A stretch of DNA of 64,000 nucleotides from Acidobacteriota bacterium (GTDB taxonomy: Bacteria > Acidobacteriota > Holophagae > Holophagales > Holophagaceae), in contig JACPUT010000003.1 in assembly GCA_016192145.1 (NCBI GenBank), positions 62,001 through 126,000 on the forward strand, in the 5' to 3' direction. This document shows, in pieces, positions 11,499 to 19,303 of the stretch; within the stretch, counting starts at the first letter, position 1, and each line of letters opens with the position of its first letter. A model generated the notes under the pieces. It made no database searches. It was given only the letters and a program-made list of their open reading frames with translations, and was not told the origin of the DNA. A program made the position numbers and the translations under genes.

Positions 11499-12527
11499 TT
11501 AAAGATCTCGCCCCGCGCTCTTCCCGGCGCAACGGAGATCCTCGCAGGCCTGCTTCACGCGGGCGGCCATGCTGCTCTCGGCCTTCTTGAGGTAGGGCCG
11601 GGGATCGTAGGCCTTCTTGTTGCCCACCTCACCATCCACCTTCAGCACGCCATCGTAGTTCTTGAACATGTGGTCGGCGATGGCGCGGGTGAAGGCGTAC
11701 TGGGTGTCCGTGTCGATGTTCATCTTGATGACGCCGTAGTCCAGCGTCTCTTGGATCTCGGCGAGGCTGGAACCGGAGCCGCCGTGGAACACGAGCAGGC
11801 TGGACGCGCCCGCGAAGGCCTTGGCGATGGCGGCCTGGCCGTCCCGCAGGATCTTGGGCGTGAGCTTCACGTTGCCGGGCTTGTAGACGCCGTGCACGTT
11901 GCCGAAGGTAGCGGCCAGCATGTAGGGGCCCAGGGGATCCAGGGCCTTGTGCACGGCCACCATGTCCTCCGGGGAGGAGTAGAGCTTGTCCTTGGCGACA
12001 CCGCTCGTGTCGTGGCCATCCTCCTCCCCGCCGACGATGCCCGTCTCCACTTCGAGGATGATTTCGGAGGCGGCGCAGCGCTTGAGCAGTTCCACGCTCT
12101 TCGCGATGTTCTCGGCGAGCGGCAGCTCGGAGCCGTCGAACATGTGGGCGTTGAAGAGGTTGCCCTTGCCCGCGGCCCGGCGCTTCTCGGTGGCCTCGAT
12201 GAGGGGCAGCACGAAGGTGTCCAGGTACTTGGGATGGCAGTGGTCCGTGTGCAGGGCCACGTTCACGTCGTACTCGGCGGCCATGAGGTGCACGTACTCG
12301 GCCATGGCGATGGCGCCCTTGGCCATGGACTTCACACCCTGGCCGCTGAAGAACTCGGCGCCGCCCGTGCTCACCTGGATGATGCCGTCGGCGTTGGCCT
12401 CCTTGAGGCCCAGGAGCACGGCGTTCACCGTCTCCGTGGAGGTGACGTTGAAAGCGGGATAGGCGAACTTCCCCTCCTTCGCGCGCTGGAGCATCTTGAG
12501 GTACTGCTGGGGGGTGACGACAGCCAT
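11499..12527 (-). CDS. fba: Class II fructose-bisphosphate aldolase (zinc-dependent)
   Basis: Same reaction as class I aldolase but using a divalent metal. In the 342-residue protein the metal-ligand segments HTDHCHPKY, NVHGVYKPG and FHGGSGSS are present, as is DYGVIKMNIDTDTQYAFTR, which holds the substrate-binding region typical of the longer, E. coli-like branch. Start ATG 12525-12527 is chosen because GAGGCGAG precedes it; the frame's earlier GTG is only four codons away. Divergent from the anchored TPR gene; TAGCAC at 12549-12554 is a possible -10. Confidence 0.94.
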   Translation of the reverse strand: MAVVTPQQYLKMLQRAKEGKFAYPAFNVTSTETVNAVLLGLKEANADGIIQVSTGGAEFFSGQGVKSMAKGAIAMAEYVHLMAAEYDVNVALHTDHCHPKYLDTFVLPLIEATEKRRAAGKGNLFNAHMFDGSELPLAENIAKSVELLKRCAASEIILEVETGIVGGEEDGHDTSGVAKDKLYSSPEDMVAVHKALDPLGPYMLAATFGNVHGVYKPGNVKLTPKILRDGQAAIAKAFAGASSLLVFHGGSGSSLAEIQETLDYGVIKMNIDTDTQYAFTRAIADHMFKNYDGVLKVDGEVGNKKAYDPRPYLKKAESSMAARVKQACEDLRCAGKSAGRDL

Positions 12528-12573
12528 GACTCGCCTCACACAAAGATGGTGCTAATTTTCCCATGGGATGCGA

Positions 12574-12579
12574 TATTTT
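12574..12579 (+). promoter_or_regulatory. Possible -10 (TATTTT) of the TPR gene
   Basis: TATTTT lies 23 nt before the ATG at 12603, giving a leader of about 17 nt that contains GGGAG as ribosome site. The 75-bp gap is divergent and less GC-rich than its surroundings. Confidence 0.35.
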
Positions 12580-12602
12580 CCAACCATTCAGGGAGCGTGA
12601 CC

Positions 12603-13244
12603 ATGGACCGCAAGGTGCTGATCGGAACGGGTGCTGGCCTTCTCGTGGGTTTCATCGCAGGCGCGGCCGTAGGCTCGAACCGCACGCCCGACGCCTCCCG
12701 CATGGCTCCGCCCCCGGCGGCCCAGGCCCCGGCCCCCCAATTCCCCCAGATGCCTCCGCAGGAAGGCATGCCTGGGGCGATCCCCCCCGGCATGGGCGCT
12801 CCCGGCCCCGACATGGCCCAGATGCAGCAGCGCATCCGCGTGGCCGAGGCCATGGTGGCCGCCGAACCCAAGAACGTGCAGGCCTGGATCACCCTGGGCA
12901 ATGACTACTTCGACACCCGCCAGTTCCAGAAGTCCGTGGACGCCTACGGCAAGGCCCTGGCCCTGGATCCCAAGAACCCCGACGTGCTCACGGATCAGGG
13001 CGTCATGTATCGCGAGCTGAAGCAGTTCAACAAGGCCATCGACAACTTCGAGAAGGCCAACAAGCTGAACCCCAGGCACGCCCAGAGCCTGCACAACCTG
13101 GGCGTCGTCTATGCGGACGACCTCAAGCAACCGGACCGCGCCCGGAAGGTGTGGGAACGCATCATCAAGGACTTCGCGGGAACCCCCCACGCCCAGAAAG
13201 CCCAGGCGGCCCTTGAACATCTGGATGGCCACGGGCACCCCTGA
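12603..13244 (+). CDS. Membrane-anchored TPR protein
   Basis: 213 residues. An uncleaved N-terminal anchor (VLIGTGAGLLVGFIAGAAVGS) is followed by a Pro/Met/Gly-rich linker (about 35-70) and then three or four tetratricopeptide units recognisable by AWITLGNDYFDTRQFQKSVDAY, VLTDQGVMYRELKQFNKAIDNF and SLHNLGVVYADD. It is probably a periplasmic or membrane-face scaffold for protein contacts. GGGAG precedes the ATG. There is no link to a specific complex from its neighbours (aldolase and mqnC). Confidence 0.82.
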   Translation: MDRKVLIGTGAGLLVGFIAGAAVGSNRTPDASRMAPPPAAQAPAPQFPQMPPQEGMPGAIPPGMGAPGPDMAQMQQRIRVAEAMVAAEPKNVQAWITLGNDYFDTRQFQKSVDAYGKALALDPKNPDVLTDQGVMYRELKQFNKAIDNFEKANKLNPRHAQSLHNLGVVYADDLKQPDRARKVWERIIKDFAGTPHAQKAQAALEHLDGHGHP

Positions 13245-13267
13245 GGAACCCCAAGATCCAATCGGCG

Positions 13268-13319
13268 CAATCTGTAAAAACAGCAACCTATCCACAGATT
13301 TCACAGATTACGCAGATTT
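13268..13319. repeat. Tandem CACAGATT words between convergent gene ends
   Basis: Three 9-nt units (CACAGATTT, CACAGATTA, CGCAGATTT) occupy 13293-13319, with a short inverse copy AATCTGT at 13269-13275. It lies between the ends of the TPR gene and mqnC. It resembles the other tandem-word elements of the window but has no full second arm. A near DnaA-box sequence (CTATCCACA) overlaps its start. Confidence 0.6.
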
Positions 13320-13343
13320 AAAGAACCGACTCGCAGGAAACGC

Positions 13344-14474
13344 TTACGCCACCGGGGCCGCGTCCACCACGCCGTAGATGTTGTCCCGCTGCCAGGGCTC
13401 GAACCCGGCATCCCGGATGAGGCGGATCATCTCGCCCTTGTTGACGTTGTAGCAGGTGCCCGCGGCGCTCACGACGTTCTCTTCGAGCATCAGGGAGCCC
13501 ATGTCGTCGCAGCCGTAAGCCAGGGCCATCTGGCCCGTCTTCTTGCCCATGGTGACCCAGGAGCTCTGCACGTGGGACACGTTGTCCATGGTGATGCGGG
13601 CCACGGCGATGGTGCGGAGGTACTCGGTGTCCGTGGGCTTGGGGAGCTTGCCTTCCCACACGGTGTGGCCGCTCTGGAAGGGCCAGGCGGCGAACGCGGA
13701 GTACTGGCCGCCCTTCCCAGTGGTGGCGATCCGGGCGAGGCTCCGGTCCTGCTGGTCGCGGATGGCCATGAAGTGTTCGACGCGCTCGGCCATGGTCTCG
13801 GTGATGCCATACATCATCGTCGCAGTGGTCTTGAGGCCCTCTTCATGGGCGGCCTCCATCACCTCCAACCATTTCTCGGGGCCGCCCTTGAGCGGCGCGA
13901 TCTTCCTGCGCACGCGGTCCACGAGCACTTCGGCACCGCCGCCGGGGATGGAGCCCAGGCCCGCCTCCCTCAGGTCCGCGATGGTCTTGCGGAGGGTCTG
14001 GCCGCTGAGCTTGGCCATCATCTGGATCTCCACGGGAGAGAACCCGTGCACCCAGACGCCGAGGTCGTGCTGGAGGTAATGCACTAGGTCCAGGTAGTAC
14101 TCCCAAGGCAGATCCGGATTGACGCCGCCCTGCAGCAGGAATCCCGTGCCGCCCAGGGCCTTGGTCTCCTCGGCCTTCTGCTTCAGCTGTTCCTTGGTGA
14201 GCGTGTAGCCGCGCTTGTCGCCGGGCTTGTGGTAGAAAGCGCAGAAGGTGCAGTAGACGTTGCAGAGATCGGTGTAGTTGACGTTGCGGTCGATGATGAA
14301 GCTGACCCTGGCGGGGTCGTTATGGCGATGCTTCACGGCCGTGGCGGCCAAAGAAAGCTCGGCCAGGCTAGCGTGTTCCAGCAGGTGCAGCGCCTCGGCG
14401 GCGTCCACACGACCTCCCGCCACCACCTTGTCCACGATCTCCGCGGTACGGGTTCCTTCCATCACCAGGCTCAT
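13344..14474 (-). CDS. mqnC: Cyclic dehypoxanthinylfutalosine synthase (radical SAM)
   Basis: Cyclises dehypoxanthine futalosine in the futalosine route to menaquinone. The radical SAM cluster motif CNVYCTFC (Cys71, Cys75, Cys78) follows INYTDLC-like sequence (NVNYTDL). LLQGGVNPDLPWEYY, VHGFSPVEI, PGGGAEVL and the C-terminal CYNVNKGEMIRLIRDAGF fit the family at 376 residues. I start at ATG 14472-14474 (MSLVMEG) with GAGGGG just upstream; an ATG at 14531 is in frame but would run through a strong hairpin. No other mqn gene is in the window. Confidence 0.93.
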   Translation of the reverse strand: MSLVMEGTRTAEIVDKVVAGGRVDAAEALHLLEHASLAELSLAATAVKHRHNDPARVSFIIDRNVNYTDLCNVYCTFCAFYHKPGDKRGYTLTKEQLKQKAEETKALGGTGFLLQGGVNPDLPWEYYLDLVHYLQHDLGVWVHGFSPVEIQMMAKLSGQTLRKTIADLREAGLGSIPGGGAEVLVDRVRRKIAPLKGGPEKWLEVMEAAHEEGLKTTATMMYGITETMAERVEHFMAIRDQQDRSLARIATTGKGGQYSAFAAWPFQSGHTVWEGKLPKPTDTEYLRTIAVARITMDNVSHVQSSWVTMGKKTGQMALAYGCDDMGSLMLEENVVSAAGTCYNVNKGEMIRLIRDAGFEPWQRDNIYGVVDAAPVA

Positions 14475-14488
14475 GGGGCCCCCCTCAA

Positions 14489-14521
14489 AGTCCGCCCGCG
14501 CCAGGAGGGCGCGGGCGGACT
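14489..14521 (-). terminator. 14-bp GC hairpin between the CxxC gene and mqnC
   Basis: Arms 14489-14502 and 14508-14521 are perfectly complementary with a 5-nt loop. Read on the minus strand it follows the small CxxC gene's stop by 15 nt and is followed by TTT and then the ribosome site of mqnC. It can act as terminator of the small gene, or as an attenuator in the mqnC leader. Confidence 0.6.
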
Positions 14522-14536
14522 GATCACGCATATGGT

Positions 14537-14701
14537 CTAGACTTCGTAGCCCATGATCTTGAGGCAGCGGCGGCAGACGCACTCCTGCCCTTCGATGCCG
14601 TGGTTGAAGTGGGAGAGCACGTACTTGCTCCGGCACTTCTCACAGACCTGGGTCGGCTCGGTGGTGTCCTTGGGGGCGTAGAGATGGGTGGGATCCGGCA
14701 T
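14537..14701 (-). CDS. 54-residue CxxC zinc-ribbon-like protein
   Basis: ATG at 14699-14701 with GGAG seven bases upstream; TAG at 14537-14539. The protein has two Cys pairs, VCEKC near residue 20 and CVCRRC near residue 43, spaced as in a small zinc ribbon, and ends in LKIMGYEV. It is probably a metal-binding adaptor or RNA/protein-binding factor; no name known to me. TATCCT (14722-14727, minus strand) is a good -10. It sits between hpf and mqnC on the same strand. Confidence 0.75.
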   Translation of the reverse strand: MPDPTHLYAPKDTTEPTQVCEKCRSKYVLSHFNHGIEGQECVCRRCLKIMGYEV

Positions 14702-14721
14702 GGAATGCTCCGAAGATCCTT

Positions 14722-14727
14722 AGGATA
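14722..14727 (-). promoter_or_regulatory. -10 (TATCCT) of the CxxC gene
   Basis: TATCCT on the minus strand, ending 20 nt before the start codon, which allows a short leader carrying the GGAG ribosome site. It sits just downstream of the hpf terminator, so the small gene has its own transcript. Confidence 0.45.
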
Positions 14728-14737
14728 GCGTGCCCCG

Positions 14738-14776
14738 CCCGCGGAAAAGGGGCCAGAAAGGCCCCTTTTCCGCGGG
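14738..14776 (-). terminator. 17-bp hairpin after hpf
   Basis: Arms 14738-14754 and 14760-14776 pair perfectly around AGAAA. It follows the hpf stop by 12 nt on the minus strand. The T run (CCTTTTCC) is inside the stem, not after it, so termination may be by stem strength or shared with Rho. Confidence 0.65.
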
Positions 14777-14788
14777 AAATGGAAAAAT

Positions 14789-15130
14789 CTACTCCTCTTC
14801 GGCTTCGCCGACCAGCGCCGCGGCCTTGTCGCCGTTCTGCGTTCGGGCGGCCTTCTTATCGAGGGTCTTGTGGGCCTGGGCCTCGAGCTTGTCGATGGCC
14901 TGGTTGAGGCTTCCGTACATGTCCTGGGTCTCCGCGGAGGCCACGAGACTGGCGCTCCGGGTCTTCATGGTGATCTCGGCGATGTGGCGGTGCTGCTTCT
15001 CGACCTTGAGGATCACGTGGACGTCGATGACGTCGTCAAGGAAGGAGGCGAACTTGTCCAGTCGGGACTGGGCATGCTCCTTGAGTGCATCGCTGAGATC
15101 TACGTGGTGACCGGTGAAATGGACCTTCAT
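14789..15130 (-). CDS. hpf: Ribosome hibernation-promoting factor, short form
   Basis: Binds the 30S decoding and tRNA channel in stationary phase and dimerises or silences ribosomes. 113 residues with MKVHFTGHHVDLSDALKEHA, then VHVILKVEKQHRHIAEITM and DMYGSLNQAIDKLEAQ, the S30AE fold. There is no long C-terminal dimerisation domain, so it is the short type with an acidic tail. Start ATG 15128-15130 has AGGAG at 6 nt. It follows rpoN by about 100 bp, the classical rpoN-hpf order. Confidence 0.93.
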   Translation of the reverse strand: MKVHFTGHHVDLSDALKEHAQSRLDKFASFLDDVIDVHVILKVEKQHRHIAEITMKTRSASLVASAETQDMYGSLNQAIDKLEAQAHKTLDKKAARTQNGDKAAALVGEAEEE

Positions 15131-15229
15131 TTCACACTCCTGGAAAGGGCCGAACGACCCGGGTTGGAGCATAGGACCGACACCCCCTTGGGGGTACCAG
15201 GCCAGGAAACGCGATTGATCATGGCGCCC

Positions 15230-16807
15230 TTATCGGCGACGGCGCTTGGAAGCTGGAGCAATCTTCAGTTCCTCACGGTATTTATTGACAGTACGGCGAG
15301 CTACGGTGATCCCATCCCGTCCCAGCAGGGCACTGATCGCCTCGTCGGAAAGGGGCTTGGCCGGGTCCTCGGCCTGGATGAGGGCCTTGATCTTGTGCTT
15401 GACCACGGTGGCGGATACATCCGTCCCTGAATCTGAGCCCAAACTGGCTGAAAAGAAGTAATTGAGATCAAAAAGGCCCTGGGGGGTGTGGATGGTCTTG
15501 CTCTTCACCACGCGGGAGATGGTGCTCTCGTGGAAGCCGGTAGCCTCGGCCACGTCGCGCAGCACCATCGGCCGGAGCCCCTCGATCCCCCGCTCCATGA
15601 AGTCCTTCTGGAGATCCACGATCTGGGCGGAGACGCGGAGGACGGTCCGATTGCGATCCTCCACCCCGCGGATGAAATCCCGGGCACTGCGGAAGCGATC
15701 CCGGATGAAATCCTTGTCGGCCTTGGCATCGGAAGCATTCAGGAAGCTGCGGTACTCACCGCTCACCTTGAGCCGGGGCAGGCCCTCGTCGTTCAGGTAC
15801 ACCTTCCAGTTGCCATCTTCACCCTTGAGCACCACCACGTCGGGCTTGACCACGCGCTCCGCCTCGCCGCCGTAGGCGCGGCCCGGCGCGGGGTGGAGGT
15901 GGCGCAGCATCTCCATGGCATGGGTGAGTTCCTCCTCCTGGCAACCGAGGGCCTTTCGCAGCTTCACGCTGTCCCGCTGCATGAGCAGGTCGCCGTGGAT
16001 CTTGATGATGCGCACGGCCAGATCATCGGGCTCGGCTCCGGCATGCCGGAGCTGGAGCAGCAGGCTCTCCTGGAGGGTGAAGCAGCCCACGCCGCTGGGA
16101 TCGAACTCCTGGAGCACCTCCACGGCCCAGCGCAGGGCCTCGGGCTCCACCTGCAGATCCAGGGCCAGGGCCTCCAGATCCGTCTCGGCGCCGCTGTCGG
16201 GATCCATGCGCAGGAACCCCTTGGCATCCAGGCGGTCGATGAGGCGTTCCACCAGCAGGGCCCTCGGATCGTCCGGATCCAGGGTCTGGTAGAGCTGGCC
16301 CAGCAGGTGCTCCTGCAGCGTCTCCGTGGAGCTGATGCGCTCCTCCCAGCTCATCTTCTCGTCGTCGGGCAGGTTGGAGGTGCGGGGCAGGTCGCCATCC
16401 CAGCTGTTCTCGGCGCCCATTTCGATTTCCTGGACCTGGGAGACGCCCTCCTCCGTGAACTTCTCGAGCTGATCCGCGTTGATCTCCTGGCCCTCGGAGG
16501 CCATGGCGAGGGCATCCAGATCCACGGTGGCGACGTTGTCGGGCAGTTCCACGCCTTCGGAAAGCTGATCTGGGTTGGGCTCGGAAACCTGGCAATCGTG
16601 GCCTTCCTCGATGGCCTGCAGGCTCGGCACCTCGTCGCCATCGTCGGCCAGCTCCAGGAGGGGGTTCTCCTCCAGCTCCTTCTCGATGGTCTGCCCCAGC
16701 TCCAGCAGGTTCATCTGCCACAGCTTCAGCTTCAGCTGCATGGCCGGCGTCAACGCCAGGGTCTGGCTCTGGGCCAGACGCTGCGAAAGGAAGGGACCCT
16801 GAGCCAT
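15230..16807 (-). CDS. rpoN: RNA polymerase sigma-54 factor
   Basis: 525 residues. Region I is Gln/Leu-rich (QSQTLALTPAMQLKL, then LWQMNLLELGQTIEKELEENPLLEL), region II is acidic, and the C-terminus carries the helix-turn-helix (DVAEATGFHESTISRVVKSK) and the RpoN box ARRTVNKYRE, which differs from the usual ARRTVAKYRE by one residue. It directs transcription from -24/-12 promoters with AAA+ activators; none of the latter is in this window. ATG at 16805-16807 lies 9 bp after lptB. No Shine-Dalgarno; instead TAGGCT is 6 nt ahead. Confidence 0.96.
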   Translation of the reverse strand: MAQGPFLSQRLAQSQTLALTPAMQLKLKLWQMNLLELGQTIEKELEENPLLELADDGDEVPSLQAIEEGHDCQVSEPNPDQLSEGVELPDNVATVDLDALAMASEGQEINADQLEKFTEEGVSQVQEIEMGAENSWDGDLPRTSNLPDDEKMSWEERISSTETLQEHLLGQLYQTLDPDDPRALLVERLIDRLDAKGFLRMDPDSGAETDLEALALDLQVEPEALRWAVEVLQEFDPSGVGCFTLQESLLLQLRHAGAEPDDLAVRIIKIHGDLLMQRDSVKLRKALGCQEEELTHAMEMLRHLHPAPGRAYGGEAERVVKPDVVVLKGEDGNWKVYLNDEGLPRLKVSGEYRSFLNASDAKADKDFIRDRFRSARDFIRGVEDRNRTVLRVSAQIVDLQKDFMERGIEGLRPMVLRDVAEATGFHESTISRVVKSKTIHTPQGLFDLNYFFSASLGSDSGTDVSATVVKHKIKALIQAEDPAKPLSDEAISALLGRDGITVARRTVNKYREELKIAPASKRRRR

Positions 16808-16813
16808 GTTAGG

Positions 16814-16819
16814 AGCCTA
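16814..16819 (-). promoter_or_regulatory. -10-like TAGGCT six bases before rpoN
   Basis: On the minus strand TAGGCT, 6 nt, ATG. The hexamer overlaps the TAG stop of lptB. If real, rpoN can be transcribed leaderless from inside the operon, independently of lptB. Confidence 0.45.
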
Positions 16820-17557
16820 GCCTAAGTCCAATTTGAACCGGTCGCCCAGATAAACCCGGCGAATGTCCGGGTCTTCCGCGATCTCGTTGGGCAGTCCGTG
16901 TTTGAGGATCATTCCATCGGCCAAGATATAGGCGCGATCAGCGATCTGCAAGGTTTCCCGCACGTTGTGATCCGTGATAAGGACCCCGATTCCCCGGGCC
17001 TTGAGATCGGCGATGAGGCCCTGGATCTCCGAGACGCTCTTGGGATCCACGCCGGCGAAGGGCTCATCCAGCAGCATGATCTTGGGCTCGGTGACGAGGG
17101 CCCGGGCCAGCTCGCAGCGCCGCCGCTCGCCCCCGGACAGGCTGCGGCCATGGGTGTGCCTCACTTTCTGCAGGTGGAACTCCTCCAGCAGCTTCTCGCA
17201 GCGGGCGACCTGCTCCTCCCGGGAGATGGGCTGGAGTTCCGCCAGGGCCATGAGGTTCTCCCACACGGTGAGGCCGCGGAACACGCTGCTCTCCTGGGTG
17301 AGGTAGCCGATCCCGAGGCGGGCCCGGCGGTGCATGGGGGAAGTGGTGAGGTCCTCGCCCATCCAGGTGATGCGGCCCGAATCCGGGGCTTCCACGCCCA
17401 CCACCATGTAGAAGGTCGTCGTCTTGCCCGCGCCGTTGGGCCCCAGCAATCCCACCACCTCACCGGGGCAGACGTACAAGCTCACCCCGCGCACCACGAG
17501 GCGCTCGCCGTACTGTTTCTTGAGGTCGGTCGCCTCAAGCCGGGGGGCAGTTTCCAT
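16817..17557 (-). CDS. lptB: LPS export ABC transporter ATP-binding protein
   Basis: ATPase of the LptB2FGC extractor, at the inner face of the inner membrane. 246 residues with Walker A GPNGAGKTT, Q loop YLTQESSVF, signature LSGGERRRCELARAL, Walker B IMLLDEPFAGVDP and switch His in ITDHNVRET. The length and the VFRGLTVWENL segment match LptB rather than other ABC ATPases. AGGAG sits 6 nt ahead of the ATG, and the gene starts 12 nt after the lptC/A-like gene. Confidence 0.95.
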   Translation of the reverse strand: METAPRLEATDLKKQYGERLVVRGVSLYVCPGEVVGLLGPNGAGKTTTFYMVVGVEAPDSGRITWMGEDLTTSPMHRRARLGIGYLTQESSVFRGLTVWENLMALAELQPISREEQVARCEKLLEEFHLQKVRHTHGRSLSGGERRRCELARALVTEPKIMLLDEPFAGVDPKSVSEIQGLIADLKARGIGVLITDHNVRETLQIADRAYILADGMILKHGLPNEIAEDPDIRRVYLGDRFKLDLG

Positions 17558-17569
17558 CCCTAACTCCTA

Positions 17570-19303
17570 TCACGAGTCCGTGCCGGGGCCCGAGGTCGAG
17601 GATCCAAGTCCCCGCACCCGGCCATGCCAGCGGACGGCCCGGGCCACAGGCTCCAATTCCAGCGCATCCCCCTGCCCCTCGCCCAGGCGCCCCCGGAGGC
17701 TCACGGCACCGTCCGCCTTCACCAGCTGGACCGAACGGCCCGCCCCCAGCCGGAGCACCACCCGCGCCGCCAGGAGGCGCCAGCCCTGCCCCTGGACTTC
17801 CACGCCCCCCGTCAGGCGGATCTCGGAGGCATCGCTTTCACCCTGGGCCGCACGCAGGGTGAGCTCCCCATCCGTGGCGGACAGGGCCCCGCTCAGCCCC
17901 TCCGGGAAATCCAGCCGGTCCCCTTTGCGCAGGATGCGGTTGCCCGAGAGGCGCTCCCGGAGGCGGGACCAGGTCGCGGGGCGACCCGTCAGCGTCCATT
18001 GGGCCTCTTCCCACACCAAGGTGCTTCCCCGCAGGGCGCCACCATTGTTGAAGTTCACGAGGACGGGGCCCTCGAAGGTCCAGGCCCGGGGGCTGCCCTG
18101 GCCGGCGCCGGCGCTGAAGGTGCCTTCCTCGGCCCGGCCCACCACGGGCCCCGGCATGCGCCACCTGCGGCTCCGGCGGTCAAGGTCCATGCGGGAGGCG
18201 CCCAGGGAGCGGCGGCCCCACGTGAGCAGCGGCAGGCCTTCGGCCCGGGCCCAGCCCAGGCCTAGTTCCGGGGGCAGTTCCGAGCCCGCGCCCTCACGCA
18301 GGAGCACGCGGGGCGCCTGCAGCCGAAGGCGTTGCCCATCCAGCGTCTGCTCCCAGCTCACGCTGCCTTCCAGCCGAAGCCCGGCGGGGGTCCAGCGTAC
18401 GCCCAGGGACTGCAGCAATTCCTCTCCCTCCGGGGCCAGCCTGCGGGCCTTGAAGCCTCGCAGCTCCACGTGCTGCACGGGCTTTCCGGCCGAGGGCCGA
18501 TCCGCGCGGCCGGCCTCGGCCTCGCCATTCCAGCCATCCAGCCGTTTGAAGCGGAGCGTCTCGGGCCAGATGACGGATCCAGGCAGCAGCTCGGCCTTCT
18601 GGGCCTCGACTTCCCCATCCACCAGCTGGGCCCTCACCCGGGTCAGGTGGCCGCTCTGGAGATTGGCCTCGGCTTCCAGATGATCTGCCTCCAAATGCCG
18701 CAGGGTGGGCTGCCCTTCCGCCTCCCAGATGACGGGGCCACGTTCCACCCGGATGAGGCCATCGGCTTCCCGAGTCCAGCCGGCGGGCAGGTGCCAAACA
18801 CCCGGCCCCGCGCCCTGCATCCCGTGCCAGGTGAGGGGGGCCAGCGCTTCCCAGCGTCCGGCGCTCCAGCGCAAGGCCCCGCCCCGCCCTTCCATGAGAC
18901 CCTTCCCGCCACTGGCGCCCGTGGCATCCAGGCTCTCCAGCGCGAGCGGGGCGTGGAGGAGCCAGGCGCCCTGGCTGCGGGTGGCCTCCGGCGATCTGAA
19001 CTTCCACCGGCCCCGCGCCTCCTCGAGATCCCCATCCACGCCCCCCAGCCGCAGATTCTGTTCTTCCCCTTGGATGGTCTGGTAACGCAGGGTGAGCCGG
19101 TTATCGCCTTGGAGTTCCGTGAGCGTGCCCACGGCCCCCCGCATGCCCTCGGTGAACGGGCCGAGCAGACCCGTCTCCGAGGCCAGACTCCGGGGGCCCA
19201 GGGTCAGCTGGACGCCGGTGACGCCCAGGGTCAGCCCCAGCACGCCCCAGCCGATCCAGCGCCAGGCCGGATCTCGGGGCGGAGGCAGGAATCCGGCGCT
19301 CAC
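17570..19303 (-). CDS. Long LptC-like protein with a C-terminal LptA/OstA-like part
   Basis: 577 residues. A single N-terminal membrane helix (about 14-34, WIGWGVLGLTLGVTGVQL) leads into repeated beta-strand sequence of LptC/OstA character: short amphipathic strands alternating with Gly. The last 110 residues (GDRLDFPEGLSG, then IRLTGGVEVQGQGWRLLAARVVL) read like an LptA-type beta-jellyroll. LptC is usually near 190 residues and LptA near 180, so this may be a natural LptC-LptA fusion. GTG start overlaps the recJ stop by 4 nt. Position directly before lptB supports the role in LPS transport across the periplasm; sequence similarity alone is weak. Confidence 0.7.
   Translation of the reverse strand: MSAGFLPPPRDPAWRWIGWGVLGLTLGVTGVQLTLGPRSLASETGLLGPFTEGMRGAVGTLTELQGDNRLTLRYQTIQGEEQNLRLGGVDGDLEEARGRWKFRSPEATRSQGAWLLHAPLALESLDATGASGGKGLMEGRGGALRWSAGRWEALAPLTWHGMQGAGPGVWHLPAGWTREADGLIRVERGPVIWEAEGQPTLRHLEADHLEAEANLQSGHLTRVRAQLVDGEVEAQKAELLPGSVIWPETLRFKRLDGWNGEAEAGRADRPSAGKPVQHVELRGFKARRLAPEGEELLQSLGVRWTPAGLRLEGSVSWEQTLDGQRLRLQAPRVLLREGAGSELPPELGLGWARAEGLPLLTWGRRSLGASRMDLDRRSRRWRMPGPVVGRAEEGTFSAGAGQGSPRAWTFEGPVLVNFNNGGALRGSTLVWEEAQWTLTGRPATWSRLRERLSGNRILRKGDRLDFPEGLSGALSATDGELTLRAAQGESDASEIRLTGGVEVQGQGWRLLAARVVLRLGAGRSVQLVKADGAVSLRGRLGEGQGDALELEPVARAVRWHGRVRGLGSSTSGPGTDS

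Noticed and set aside
14475-14636. Longer N-terminus for mqnC
   Set aside because: The added codons overlap the 54-residue CxxC gene and a strong hairpin and have no family similarity; the ATG at 14474 has a ribosome site.
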